From contig UQER01000011.1 of the NCBI GenBank assembly GCA_900540205.1, forward strand, positions 20,435-84,434: a DNA stretch of 64,000 nucleotides, written 5' to 3'. This document shows, piece by piece, positions 42,323 to 51,382 of the stretch. This DNA is from an uncultured Porphyromonadaceae bacterium. GTDB lineage: Bacteria > Bacteroidota > Bacteroidia > Bacteroidales > Muribaculaceae. The position numbers and the translations under genes were made by a program. How positions within the stretch are numbered: the first letter of the stretch is position 1; the number at the start of each line of letters is the position of its first letter. A model generated the notes under the pieces. The model had not been told where the DNA came from. It saw only the letters and a list, made by a program, of their open reading frames with translations, and made no database searches.

Positions 42323-43207
42323 ATGTCAACCGACAACACCCGCCGCTGGATTAAAGGCATCCCCTACGAGGTGGCCTTCTGGCAAAGTTACTATAACAAC
42401 CGCAAACGTCTGCGCGATCTGTTTGGATGGTCGCTCATCGGTCAGGAATGCGTGCTCGACAACTTCGATATGGCCGCTTTCCTTGCCGCCCGAAAGGAGG
42501 AGAAACCGGTTATTCTTGATGTCGGCTGCGCGTTAAGCTATGCATTCGGGACAAAAATAGGCGGCAAAGACCTCGACATAGATTTTATCGACCCGCTCGC
42601 CCCGTTCTACAATAAGATTCTCGACAAACATAAGCCCGAACTGCCACACATCAAATTTGGTATGACCGAGAGTCTCGGGGCTATCTATCCGGAAAACTCC
42701 GTGACATTCATCCACATTCGCAATTCTTTGGACCACAGCATGAACCCCATGAAGGGGATTCTGCAAGCCGTAGACTGCCTCAAACCGGGCGGAGTGCTAT
42801 ATCTGAACCACTTCCGCAACGAAGCGGAAAATGAAGGCTACAGGGGCTTTCACCAGTTCAATATAGACATACGCAAGGGACGTCTGGTGTTGTGGAACGC
42901 CACCGAATGCATCGATGTGGCTGCCCATCTGGGCGGTTGCGCCGATGTCAGCCCCTCCACAACCGCCGAGGGGCGCATTGTGGCGGTAATCGAGAAGAAA
43001 GCCCCGTTGGGTCACCTCATCGACCGTCGGCAAGCCGGCCGCGAAATGGTGGAGATGGCCATGCAGACAATAGAGTATTTCCACTCACCTGCATGCGCCC
43101 TGAAATATCACTGGACGCGCTTCTACTGCACCATAGGGCACCGCACCATGCGCCTGCTCCCCTATTGGCTCCTTGGCAAAATCAAAGCCCTGGCAGGTAA
43201 GAATTGA
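42323..43207 (+). CDS. Class I SAM-dependent methyltransferase, unknown substrate
   Basis: 294 residues. The SAM-binding motif is VILDVGCALSYAFGTKIGG near 64-82, with DIDFIDPLAPFYNKIL as the acidic strand after it and LKPGGVLYLNHF near 154. The C-terminus (RLLPYWLLGKI) is basic and hydrophobic, which may allow membrane contact. The substrate cannot be told from sequence. Transcribed alone, between its promoter and a bidirectional terminator. Confidence 0.8.
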   Translation: MSTDNTRRWIKGIPYEVAFWQSYYNNRKRLRDLFGWSLIGQECVLDNFDMAAFLAARKEEKPVILDVGCALSYAFGTKIGGKDLDIDFIDPLAPFYNKILDKHKPELPHIKFGMTESLGAIYPENSVTFIHIRNSLDHSMNPMKGILQAVDCLKPGGVLYLNHFRNEAENEGYRGFHQFNIDIRKGRLVLWNATECIDVAAHLGGCADVSPSTTAEGRIVAVIEKKAPLGHLIDRRQAGREMVEMAMQTIEYFHSPACALKYHWTRFYCTIGHRTMRLLPYWLLGKIKALAGKN

Positions 43208-43216
43208 AGTGAACAC

Positions 43217-43268
43217 AAAAAATCGGGCAGCCACAATCCCACTCGGAATAATGGCTGCCTGATTTTTA
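43217..43268. terminator. Bidirectional terminator between methyltransferase and purA
   Basis: ATCGGGCAGCCA (43222-43233) pairs with TGGCTGCCTGAT (43252-43263) in a 12-bp stem with one G-U pair; A-run before, T-run after. It serves both convergent genes. Confidence 0.88.
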
Positions 43269-43287
43269 TATCTAGACCCGGTTCGGA

Positions 43288-44559
43288 TTAAAGCTCGATT
43301 GTCTGCGTGCGGTCCGGTCCGACCGAAACGATTACGATCGGTGTGCCGAGCTGACGCTCAAGGAACGAGATATAATCCTTGAAGCGCTGGGGGAATTCGT
43401 CGGCCGAGGTGACAGATGTCATGGGCGTTTTCCATCCCGGCAGTTCCTCATAGACCGGCTTGACGGCATCAGCATCATCGATAGAATACGGGAAACGATC
43501 GGTACGTTTGCCGTTCACCTCATAGGCCACGCATGCCTTGATGGTGTCGAATCCGTCGAGCACATCGCTCTTCATCATTATGAGTTTGGTCACGCCGTTT
43601 ATCATGATGGCATAGCGGAGTGCCACAAGGTCAATCCAGCCGCAACGGCGCTCACGTCCTGTCACAGCGCCGTATTCGTGGCCGAGATCACGTATCAGTT
43701 TACCGGTTTCGTCGAACAGCTCGGTGGGGAACGGTCCGGCTCCCACGCGCGTACAGTAGGCCTTGAAAATACCGAACACATCTCCAATCTTGTTGGGCGC
43801 TATACCCAGACCGGTGCATGCGCCGGCACAGATGGTGTTGGACGAGGTGACAAATGGATAGGACCCGAAGTCCACATCAAGCATGGTGCCCTGCGCACCC
43901 TCGCAAAGCACGCTCTTGCCCGAGGCAAGCAGATCGTTCACGAGATATTCGCCATCGACAATCTCATAATTCCTGAGATATTCCACGGCGTTTATCCAGT
44001 CCTGTTCAAGCTGTGCCAGCTGCTGGGGGTCGGGAGTGGCATCCAGCGACGCCAGACGTGTGAGATGGCGTTCGCGTGCGGCGGCGTACTTTGCATCGAA
44101 ATTATCGAATATATCACCTACCCTCACACCGTTACGCGAAGTCTTGTCGGTATATGTTGGACCGATACCTTTGCCGGTGGTGCCGATCTTGGCTTTCCCT
44201 TTTGCCTTTTCGGATGCGGCATCAAGCAGACGGTGTGTCGGCAGGATGAGATGCGCTTTCTTTGAGATTTTCAACGTGTGCTTCAGATCCACGCCGCTTT
44301 TGCACAAGGCTTCTGCCTCATCGCGGAACAGCACGGGGTCAAGCACAACTCCGTTGCCTATGAGGTTCGTGTCATTCTGGAACACTCCGGAAGGGATGGA
44401 GCGGAGCACATACTTCTTGCCGTCGAATTCAAGTGTATGGCCGGCATTCGGGCCGCCCTGAAATCTGGCCACAGCGTCATAGCGCGGTGTCAGTACATCA
44501 ACAACTTTTCCTTTCCCTTCGTCGCCCCATTGCAAACCGAGCAGAACGTCAACTTTCAT
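43288..44559 (-). CDS. purA: Adenylosuccinate synthetase
   Basis: 423 residues, normal length. LGLQWGDEGKGKVVDVL at the N-terminus with GPNAGHTLEF, GTTGKGIGPTY near 127 and GRERRCGWIDLVALRYA near 300 are the GTP and IMP binding landmarks. It converts IMP to adenylosuccinate in AMP synthesis. It lies 72 bases downstream of the Fur-family gene on the same strand, so the two may be co-transcribed. Confidence 0.96.
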   Translation of the reverse strand: MKVDVLLGLQWGDEGKGKVVDVLTPRYDAVARFQGGPNAGHTLEFDGKKYVLRSIPSGVFQNDTNLIGNGVVLDPVLFRDEAEALCKSGVDLKHTLKISKKAHLILPTHRLLDAASEKAKGKAKIGTTGKGIGPTYTDKTSRNGVRVGDIFDNFDAKYAAARERHLTRLASLDATPDPQQLAQLEQDWINAVEYLRNYEIVDGEYLVNDLLASGKSVLCEGAQGTMLDVDFGSYPFVTSSNTICAGACTGLGIAPNKIGDVFGIFKAYCTRVGAGPFPTELFDETGKLIRDLGHEYGAVTGRERRCGWIDLVALRYAIMINGVTKLIMMKSDVLDGFDTIKACVAYEVNGKRTDRFPYSIDDADAVKPVYEELPGWKTPMTSVTSADEFPQRFKDYISFLERQLGTPIVIVSVGPDRTQTIEL

Positions 44560-44631
44560 TGTGTAGAGTTTTGTAACTGTGATAATGGTTTCAAAAAATC
44601 AGGTCAAGAACACCGACTGGACCAAACAGCC

Positions 44632-45114
44632 TTACTGGCCATTACGGGCACTTTCACGTTTCAGACGCTTCTGGCACCAGGAACACAGCCCGTACACATA
44701 AAGCGTGAAGAACTGCGTTTTAAATGTGGGATACCTCAGATTGCCTATCTGGGCCATAAGCGCGGGGTCTTTCACCGCTCTAACGCGACCACAGGAAGTG
44801 CACACCAGATGGTGGTGACTTTCGGTGGCACCCGGAAGAACCCTTTCATACTGCGCCGGCTGATTGCCGAACTGATGCCTGCGCACCAGGCCGGCCTCAA
44901 GAAACAGCTGTATGGCAGCATACACTGTGGAAAGGCTGAAATGCCGTCCTTCAAGCGTAAGCGCCTCATGCAACGCATCTACATAAAAATGGGCATCCGT
45001 CGAGAACACTTTCTCAAGAATGGCATAACGTTCGGGGGTGCGCCGCATACCGTGCTCTTTCAGATATGCATCGAGCTGGGCTCTTGCCGGTGTAAGCATC
45101 TGGTCGTCGGTCAT
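44632..45114 (-). CDS. Fur-family transcriptional regulator
   Basis: 160 residues. The winged helix (RRTPERYAILEKVFSTDAHFYVDALHEAL, then LSTVYAAIQLFLEAGLV) precedes the metal-binding dimerisation region, with ESHHHLVCTSCGRV and a second CxxC (CSWC) for structural zinc. Whether it senses iron, zinc or peroxide cannot be told. A TACCTTTG -7 lies at 45139-45132 upstream. Confidence 0.9.
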   Translation of the reverse strand: MTDDQMLTPARAQLDAYLKEHGMRRTPERYAILEKVFSTDAHFYVDALHEALTLEGRHFSLSTVYAAIQLFLEAGLVRRHQFGNQPAQYERVLPGATESHHHLVCTSCGRVRAVKDPALMAQIGNLRYPTFKTQFFTLYVYGLCSWCQKRLKRESARNGQ

Positions 45115-45131
45115 GGCTTAACTTTCTGCTG

Positions 45132-45139
45132 CAAAGGTA
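45132..45139 (-). promoter_or_regulatory. -7 element of the Fur-family gene
   Basis: Minus-strand TACCTTTG, exact consensus, 17 bases before the start codon. No clear TTTG is found at -33. Confidence 0.5.
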
Positions 45140-45184
45140 ACACTTTTTCAGACAATAAAAGCCCCATCGGCGCGGCTTTTTCAT

Positions 45185-45234
45185 AAAAAACTCCCGAGTG
45201 TCGGCTACGTTGCGTACAGCCGACAATCGGGAGT
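45185..45234 (-). terminator. Terminator of gdhA
   Basis: ACTCCCGA (45190-45197) and TGTCGGCT (45199-45206) pair with AGCCGACA (45218-45225) and TCGGGAGT (45227-45234), with one mismatch (G198/A226) between. On the minus strand it runs into six T. Confidence 0.92.
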
Positions 45235-45280
45235 GAAAATTTAGATTTCAGGGGTGAGATGTCACCCGCTTTATGGGGAA

Positions 45281-46618
45281 TCAGATGATACCCTGCTCCA
45301 TCATGGCGTTGGCCACCTTCATGAAGCCGGCGATGTTGGCACCCTTCATGTAGTTGAGGTAGCCGTCAGCTTCGCGTCCGTAAGCCACGCACTGTTCGTG
45401 GATGGACGCCATGATCTGATGCAGCTTGGCATCAACCTCTTCGGCGCTCCACTGCAGATGCTCTGCATCCTGTGTCATTTCCAGACCGGAGCATGCCACG
45501 CCACCTGCGTTGACGGCCTTGCCGGGTGCATAGTTGATCTTGTTGGCGATGAAAGTATCGATAGCCTCGGGAGTGCAACCCATGTTCGAAACCTCAGCAA
45601 CAAGTTTCACGCCATTGGCAACGAGCTGCTTGGCATCCTCACCGTTAACTTCGTTCTGGGTTGCGCAGGGAAGTGCGATGTCAACCTTCTGCTCCCAGGG
45701 TTTCTTGCCGGGGAAGAATGTGGCGTTGGGATATTTCTCGGCATAAGGAGCCACGATATCATTACCGGAAGCACGGAGTTCAAGCATATAATTGATCTTT
45801 TCGCCGCTCACGCCGTCGGGATCGTAGACATAGCCGTCGGGACCGGAGATGGTCACAACTTTTGCGCCGAGTTCGTTGGCCTTGGTTGCTGCACCCCATG
45901 CCACGTTTCCGAATCCGGAGATGGCCACTGTTTTGCCCTTGATGGTGTCGTTGGCCAGAGTGAGCATGTTTTCAACGAAATAGAGAGCACCGAAACCGGT
46001 GGCTTCAGGACGCAGACGGCTGCCGCCGAAATCGAATCCCTTGCCGGTGAATGTGCCGGTGTGCTCGTTGACAAGCTTTTTGTACATACCGTACATGTAG
46101 CCAACTTCACGACCGCCTACGCCGATATCGCCTGCGGGAACGTCGCGGTCGGGACCAAGATTTTTCCACAGACCGAGGATGAAGGCCTGGCAGAAACGCA
46201 TGATTTCGCCATTGCTCTTACCGCGGGGCGAGAAATCACTGCCGCCCTTAGCACCGCCCATAGGCAATGTGGTGAGCGCGTTTTTGAAAGTCTGCTCGAA
46301 GCCGAGGAATTTCAGGATTGAAAGATTCACGGATGCGTGGAAACGGATACCGCCCTTGTACGGGCCGATAGCGTTGTTGAACTGAACACGATAGCCGATG
46401 TTGTTCTGCACTTCGCCCTTATCGTCCACCCAGGTTACACGGAATGTCACGATGCGGTCAGGCTCAACCATCCGCTCGATAATTTTGTTCTTTTCAAACT
46501 CGGGATGACGGTTATAAACGTCGGCCACTGAAAGCAACACCTCGCGCACTGCCTGGAGGTATTCTTTTTCGCCCGGATGTTTAGCTTCCAGGCTGTTCAT
46601 GATATTATTTATATCCAT
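45281..46618 (-). CDS. gdhA: NADP-type glutamate dehydrogenase
   Basis: 445 residues, hexameric bacterial type. KGGIRFHASVNLSILKFLGFEQTFKNALT and GGAKGGSDFSPRGKS form the glutamate site with the catalytic Lys. VAISGFGNVAWGAATKANELGAKVVTISGPDG is the Rossmann motif. NADP preference is typical of this subfamily and is inferred. It assimilates ammonia into glutamate. It is monocistronic, with a strong terminator. Confidence 0.95.
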   Translation of the reverse strand: MDINNIMNSLEAKHPGEKEYLQAVREVLLSVADVYNRHPEFEKNKIIERMVEPDRIVTFRVTWVDDKGEVQNNIGYRVQFNNAIGPYKGGIRFHASVNLSILKFLGFEQTFKNALTTLPMGGAKGGSDFSPRGKSNGEIMRFCQAFILGLWKNLGPDRDVPAGDIGVGGREVGYMYGMYKKLVNEHTGTFTGKGFDFGGSRLRPEATGFGALYFVENMLTLANDTIKGKTVAISGFGNVAWGAATKANELGAKVVTISGPDGYVYDPDGVSGEKINYMLELRASGNDIVAPYAEKYPNATFFPGKKPWEQKVDIALPCATQNEVNGEDAKQLVANGVKLVAEVSNMGCTPEAIDTFIANKINYAPGKAVNAGGVACSGLEMTQDAEHLQWSAEEVDAKLHQIMASIHEQCVAYGREADGYLNYMKGANIAGFMKVANAMMEQGII

Positions 46619-47068
46619 AACTAAAATTGTTTGGAATTTAGGTTTGTCGGTTAATTATCTCTCGCGGACAGTCACTCGCAAAACGGCGTGCCATGCGATG
46701 GCCTCCTGTTTCAAAGTTGTTATCCAACGGCAAATATAATACTAAAATTACAATAGCAGCACAAAAAAATGATTTATTTTTCATGCCGTTTAACATGAAT
46801 AAAAAACATTTTAGCACCTGCCACAAAAGCGCCGAATCGACAACTGACAGCCGCCGGCAAAGAATCCGGCCAAAATGCTCGACATGCGCCCGAAACCCGT
46901 TCATTAATCAACCCGTACAGCAGTTTTCGTGCCAATACGCCGACAACCATTTTCACCGCCCCCAATCACACGCATAACACAATGATACCTGCAAACAAAC
47001 ACATGCCTCCATGTGTTTTTATCATAAAGTTAGAACTGCTGAAAAATCAGGATTATTCCTGTTCAGCC
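46619..47068. other. Gene-free region between gdhA and the winged-helix gene
   Basis: On the minus strand TATATTTG (46738-46731) is a plausible gdhA -7, though the nearest TTTG is 23 bases away. On the plus strand ACACATG/CATGTGT (46999-47016) with a T-run to 47020 is a small terminator-like hairpin without an obvious gene before it. A 94-codon ORF (46693-46977) has no family features and is not called. Confidence 0.4.
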
Positions 47069-47099
47069 TTTGCCAATTAGAAAAATTTACTTAAATTTG
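47069..47099 (+). promoter_or_regulatory. Promoter of the winged-helix gene
   Basis: TTTG (47069-47072), 19-base spacer, TAAATTTG (47092-47099). Exact consensus, giving a leader of ~150 bases. Confidence 0.72.
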
Positions 47100-47254
47100 C
47101 ACCATAGTAACAGATTTGTGTTAAACCGCATCGAAAAAACTATCGAAGCTGTCGGCTGCATGAGGCATCCGCCATTTTGCCTCTCCACATTCAATCAGCA
47201 TAGCCAACACGGCGCCACACTAAACACATAACACCAATTTAAACCATATACAAA

Positions 47255-47473
47255 ATGAATACAGAAACAATTGGAGCATGGGCAGGACTTGTTTGGAACG
47301 CCCTCAACGAAACAGACGTATTGAGCCTCAAACAGCTCAAAAAAATCACCAAACTTAAAGACAAAGAGGCATTCGCCGCAATCGGCTGGCTCGCCCGCGA
47401 AGGCAAAATCGACGTACAGACCAACCCGGAGGACGAAAAAGAATATCTCTTCACTCTGGTTGGCAACAAATAA
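47255..47473 (+). CDS. Winged-helix protein (DUF2582-like)
   Basis: 72 residues covering one winged helix (IGAWAGLVWNALNETDVLSLKQLKKITKLKDKEAFAAIGWLAREGKIDV). It matches the small family listed as winged helix-turn-helix domain DUF2582, common in Bacteroidota. Function is unknown; DNA binding is presumed. It is upstream of rpoD on the same strand but rpoD has its own -7. Confidence 0.85.
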   Translation: MNTETIGAWAGLVWNALNETDVLSLKQLKKITKLKDKEAFAAIGWLAREGKIDVQTNPEDEKEYLFTLVGNK

Positions 47474-47666
47474 TACAACCATCCCGAACATTACCACAGG
47501 GCGGTGCACCACTCCATACCGGAGCGCGACACCGCCTTGTTTGCCCCCAATCCCCTCCCCTCTTCACAGCTCCGCACGCGCACTCCATATTCCGGAAATA
47601 ACAATAGCCCGAAGGCGCTTTCAACAAATTTAACCCGAAAACCGCCGGATTCACCAAACTTTTTCG

Positions 47667-47674
47667 TACCTTTG
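47667..47674 (+). promoter_or_regulatory. -7 element of rpoD
   Basis: TACCTTTG, exact consensus, 62 bases before the start codon. A clear -33 TTTG is missing. Confidence 0.5.
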
Positions 47675-47736
47675 CAACTTGTAAAAATAGGCGCACGATT
47701 CCCGGAGCGCCTTACAGCTTATACGACATTCCGAAC

Positions 47737-48597
47737 ATGAGACAATTAAAGATTTCTAAATCTATCACGAACCGCGAGAGCGCGTCGCTCGATAAATACC
47801 TTCAGGAAATTGGACGCGAGGAACTTATCACTGTTGAACAGGAAGTAGAGCTCGCCCAGCGCATCCGCGAAGGCGACCAGATTGCCCTCGAAAAGCTTAC
47901 CCGCGCCAACCTGCGCTTCGTGGTCTCCGTTGCAAAGCAATATCAGAATCAGGGGCTCAGCCTCCCCGACCTTATCAACGAAGGTAACCTCGGCCTCATT
48001 AAGGCCGCACAGAAGTTTGACGAAACCCGCGGTTTCAAATTCATCTCCTATGCCGTGTGGTGGATCCGTCAGTCCATTCTTCAGGCACTCGCAGAACAGA
48101 GCCGTATCGTACGCCTCCCCCTCAATCAGGTTGGTTCGCTCAATAAAATCTCGAAAGCACTTAGCAAATTCGAGCAGGAAAACGAGCGTCGCCCGTCGCC
48201 CGAGGAACTGGCAGAGACACTTGATGTTCCCGTTGAAAAAATTGCCGACACGCTTAAGGTGTCAGGACGCCACATATCCGTGGACGCCCCCTTCGTGGAA
48301 GGCGAGGACAACTCTCTGCTCGACGTGCTTGCCAATGACGACTCACCCATGGCCGATGCCACCCTTACACAGGAATCACTTTCGAAGGAGGTTGACCGTG
48401 CGTTGCACCAGCTACACGAACGCGAACGCGAAATCCTCAAGATGTTCTTCGGCATCGGTTGCCAGGAAATGACCCTTGAGGAAATCGGTGCAAAATTCAA
48501 CCTCACCCGCGAACGCGTACGCCAGATCAAGGAGAAAGCCATCCGCCGCCTCAAAGGCCAGAAATCACGCCTGCTCAAAACCTACCTCGGTCAATAA
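47737..48597 (+). CDS. rpoD: Primary sigma factor RpoD (Bacteroidota sigma-ABfr type)
   Basis: 286 residues, short like the Bacteroidota primary sigma, lacking the long region 1.1. Region 1.2 is SLDKYLQEIGREELIT; region 2 includes NLRFVVSVAKQYQNQGLSLPDLINEGNLGLIKAAQKFDETRGFKFISYAVWWIRQSI; region 4.2 is MTLEEIGAKFNLTRERVRQIKEKAIRRL. It reads the -33/-7 promoters listed in this window. A strong terminator follows. Confidence 0.96.
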   Translation: MRQLKISKSITNRESASLDKYLQEIGREELITVEQEVELAQRIREGDQIALEKLTRANLRFVVSVAKQYQNQGLSLPDLINEGNLGLIKAAQKFDETRGFKFISYAVWWIRQSILQALAEQSRIVRLPLNQVGSLNKISKALSKFEQENERRPSPEELAETLDVPVEKIADTLKVSGRHISVDAPFVEGEDNSLLDVLANDDSPMADATLTQESLSKEVDRALHQLHEREREILKMFFGIGCQEMTLEEIGAKFNLTRERVRQIKEKAIRRLKGQKSRLLKTYLGQ

Positions 48598-48648
48598 CCG
48601 CACACGGCACCGGAGCCCCCCACAAGCCGATAACAGAAACCACATCAC

Positions 48649-48710
48649 ACCGGAAGCAATGCCCACCTCGTCTTAACAACAGGCCCGACATTGCTTCCGG
48701 TTTCGTTTAT
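48649..48710 (+). terminator. Terminator of rpoD
   Basis: ACCGGAAGCAATG (48649-48661) pairs with CATTGCTTCCGGT (48689-48701) in a perfect 13-bp stem, followed by TTCGTTTAT. Confidence 0.85.
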
Positions 48711-48747
48711 GGTTCCTGCCGGATAACCTCCAATTCGAATAATTTCG

Positions 48748-48844
48748 GATAAACTCTGATAATTCGGATAACTCTTATAAATCTCATAAAAATTATCGGA
48801 ACTTATCAGAATTATCCGAATTATCCGAATTATCAGAGTTTATC
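48748..48844. repeat. 24-bp perfect inverted repeat with nested TTATCCGAATTATC units
   Basis: Arm 48748-48771 is the exact reverse complement of 48821-48844, with a 49-base spacer that itself holds further AATTATC / TTATCCGAA units. AT-rich, between the rpoD terminator and the DUF3108 gene. The 13-mer AATTATCAGAGTT recurs near 51330-51342. Confidence 0.85.
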
Positions 48845-48914
48845 AGAGCCAATCAGAGCCGCCCGCATCTCACCAAATTAAACCCTCCCACCTCTCTCAT
48901 GTCTAAACATCGTT

Positions 48915-49682
48915 ATGAAAAGACTACGAAACATATTTTTACTCCTTCTCGTTGCCGCCACGGCAATGACAGTGAACGCATGGACCCTCCCCAAAGAGAG
49001 CCTCACATATAATATAATGTACAAATGGGGCCTGATCAACAAAAAGGCCGGCGAAGTCACGCTCACCACGTCAGACATCAGCCAAAAGGAATTCAAATCG
49101 CTTCTCGTGGCGGCTTCCGCCCCATGGGCCGACAAATTCTTCATGGTGCGTGACACACTGCGCGGCAACATCCACCCCACCACATTCCTGCCCACATATT
49201 ATGAACGCATCGCGCATGAAGGGTCGCACTTCTCGCACGACATACTGAACTATACCCGAACCGGATCAAACGTCACGGCACACGCACGCATATGGCGTCA
49301 GAAAAAAGGCGAAGAAATGTCAACTGACACCAAGACCCATCAGGCGCAGGGCACCACCCTCGACATGCTCAGCGCATTCTACTATATGCGGCAGCTCAAC
49401 TACCCCACAATGAATCCGGGCAGCGCCGTGAAACTCAACATCTTCTCCGGTAAGAAAAAAGAGATTCTCACCATCCATTATCACGGCATCGACCAGGTGA
49501 AACTCGACAAGAACAAATATCCGGCCTATCACATCACCTTTACGTTCACACAGGAGAACGGCAAGGTAAGCTCCGACAACATGGATGCCTGGATTTCCAC
49601 CACCGACAGCCGCATTCCCCTGCTCATGGAAGGGAAACTGCCCGTGGGAAAAGTGCGCGCCCTCTATGCCGGCGCCATTTGA
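48915..49682 (+). CDS. DUF3108 family secreted protein
   Basis: 255 residues. A signal peptide (MKRLRNIFLLLLVAATAMTVNA) precedes a beta-rich domain matching DUF3108 (LTYNIMYKWGLINKKAGEVTLTT at the start, DAWISTTDSRIPLLMEGKLPVGKVRA at the end). Family function is unknown; members are periplasmic. Length is normal. It stands alone. Confidence 0.9.
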   Translation: MKRLRNIFLLLLVAATAMTVNAWTLPKESLTYNIMYKWGLINKKAGEVTLTTSDISQKEFKSLLVAASAPWADKFFMVRDTLRGNIHPTTFLPTYYERIAHEGSHFSHDILNYTRTGSNVTAHARIWRQKKGEEMSTDTKTHQAQGTTLDMLSAFYYMRQLNYPTMNPGSAVKLNIFSGKKKEILTIHYHGIDQVKLDKNKYPAYHITFTFTQENGKVSSDNMDAWISTTDSRIPLLMEGKLPVGKVRALYAGAI

Positions 49683-49762
49683 TACCGCAGCAGACAACAC
49701 CTGAATCCACGCACCTTTCAAGCATAGATCATAAAAATTGAAAAGCAAAGTGAATCATCCTA

Positions 49763-49794
49763 TTGCAAAATACAAAAAAAGTCCTTACCTTTGC
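49763..49794 (+). promoter_or_regulatory. Promoter of tRNA-Ser
   Basis: ATTG (49763-49766), 20-base spacer, TACCTTTG (49787-49794). The -7 is exact. Confidence 0.65.
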
Positions 49795-49881
49795 ACACAT
49801 CAAAACACATTGATGCTTATCAATAGAGATAACATCGATTGAACATAGAGTGCCGGGCATCACAGATGCCGGTCACACATT

Positions 49882-49969
<88 letters not shown>

Positions 49970-49980
49970 ATATTAAAGAC

Positions 49981-50023
49981 AAAACTGCTGTAAGTCAACA
50001 ACTTGCAGCGGTTTTGATTTTAT
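49981..50023 (+). terminator. Terminator of tRNA-Ser
   Basis: AAAACTGCTGTAAGT (49981-49995) pairs over 15 positions (two G-U) with ACTTGCAGCGGTTTT (50001-50015) around a CAACA loop, then GATTTTAT. Confidence 0.8.
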
Positions 50024-50470
50024 ATACATACAAATTGCCGGACAATCCCAGCCCCATACAAATGCGTCTGTATCATAGAAAATCAAAAGGAGGGAATATA
50101 ATGTTACCCCGAGGTTCATTATCGCGCAGCCCTTGCGAAGCAAGAATCCCCATCTCCGCAATAAAACTTGATAATCAAGTTTTTGCTGTATCCACGCCCC
50201 ATTATCAAATATCGGGAGTAATTGCAAAAAGAACTAATTGCAAAAAAGTTGTCCGAAATTTATGTAGGTAGCTCGTAAAATTTGTTTTAAGCAGCGGAGA
50301 TTCCGGAGGTAGAAAAGAGATTGGACTCTCTCATAAAAATAGCGAAAGGAATAAGAAAAATATTTATATATGAAATGATGTACCTCCGTAAGTTTAACAC
50401 AGAAGCACGGATATAAATATTGTCGCCAGACAAAGATTATTAAGAGCGCTGAATATTTGCCAAAATATAG
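50024..50470. other. AT-rich gene-poor stretch after tRNA-Ser
   Basis: No supported gene. A 56-codon ORF at 50101-50271 is preceded by an unusually good AAAGGAGGG seven bases before its ATG, but the peptide has no recognisable features. Probably decayed foreign DNA at a tRNA insertion site. Confidence 0.35.
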
Positions 50471-51055
50471 TCACGTATCGCTACTGAATCTCCCTATTCT
50501 ATTTTGTTTTATAGCGTTTAACATCATTTTGTTGAATACAGCTATATTCCTGTCTATGGAAACAAGTTCTGCCTTAATTTTCTCATAATCTATACTCTTT
50601 TCGTATGGCGACAACATATAATTACTAATTTTGGCGAAACTATCTTGAATATTATAAATAAAAAATTTGCTGAACGTAACCCCATAATAGCCTTCAATAA
50701 GAGAATACATCCTGCGTCGATTCGCATTCCATTCTTCCAATTGCATCAGCATAGACTGCTTATAAGTTTCTATTTTTATACTATCATGTTGAGTATAAGC
50801 GGATAACAAACGTCTGGTTTTATAAAAGCGGTCATCCATCAATCGGCTTACTTCATTGAAAATATCTTCAGCTTGTTGCCTATCACATTCAATCATCGAA
50901 AGTTTATATTGCTCTCTCCAACTGTTCTCCTGAAATGTCGCACCAAGCCAACCTCCAATGACAGCAGCAATCAGAGTACATGTTATTTTGACCAAAGGTT
51001 CCTTTACAAGTCTTATGATAACATTCCTAATACCGTTAAGGATTTTTTTTAGCAT
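50471..51055 (-). CDS. Hypothetical membrane-anchored protein in AT-rich islet
   Basis: 194 residues, not recognised. One N-terminal hydrophobic helix (about 23-41, VKITCTLIAAVIGGWLGATF) follows a basic start, then ~150 residues of charged and aromatic helices (KLSMIECDRQQAEDIFNEVSRLMDDRFYKTRRLLSAY) without a known motif. Base composition is much more AT-rich than the flanking core genes. With the tRNA next to it, it looks horizontally acquired. No function is proposed. Confidence 0.6.
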   Translation of the reverse strand: MLKKILNGIRNVIIRLVKEPLVKITCTLIAAVIGGWLGATFQENSWREQYKLSMIECDRQQAEDIFNEVSRLMDDRFYKTRRLLSAYTQHDSIKIETYKQSMLMQLEEWNANRRRMYSLIEGYYGVTFSKFFIYNIQDSFAKISNYMLSPYEKSIDYEKIKAELVSIDRNIAVFNKMMLNAIKQNRIGRFSSDT

Positions 51056-51382
51056 TGAAAAAATTTTAATGAGTTAGTGAAGTGAAAAAACATGCAAAAC
51101 GATTATTAGTTTTATCCAATAAAGGTAACAATAATATTTAAGGAATCAAAATTGTCTATACTTCTTATGAATATTATGAATATCTTACTCTCTACGGCAA
51201 GTGCAGGCAGGTTCAACTGGCAAGTGCAAAATTATCATTTGTCGAAAGCAAACATGTTTTTAAGAGAGCCAAACTTGCTTGAATAAACCTCAATCAAAAT
51301 GAATTCTGACAATGCAGATATTGTATCTAAATTATCAGAGTTATAAGAATTACCGCATCATGGCGCTGCCGCCAGGTTAATT
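51056..51382. other. AT-rich non-coding stretch
   Basis: No gene, tRNA or strong hairpin. It holds a copy of the AATTATCAGAGTT motif near 51330-51342, shared with the inverted repeat downstream of rpoD. Confidence 0.35.

Noticed and set aside
46693..46977. 94-codon ORF upstream of the winged-helix gene
   Set aside because: Composition is not coding-like, there is no promoter in place, and it crosses the gdhA promoter region.
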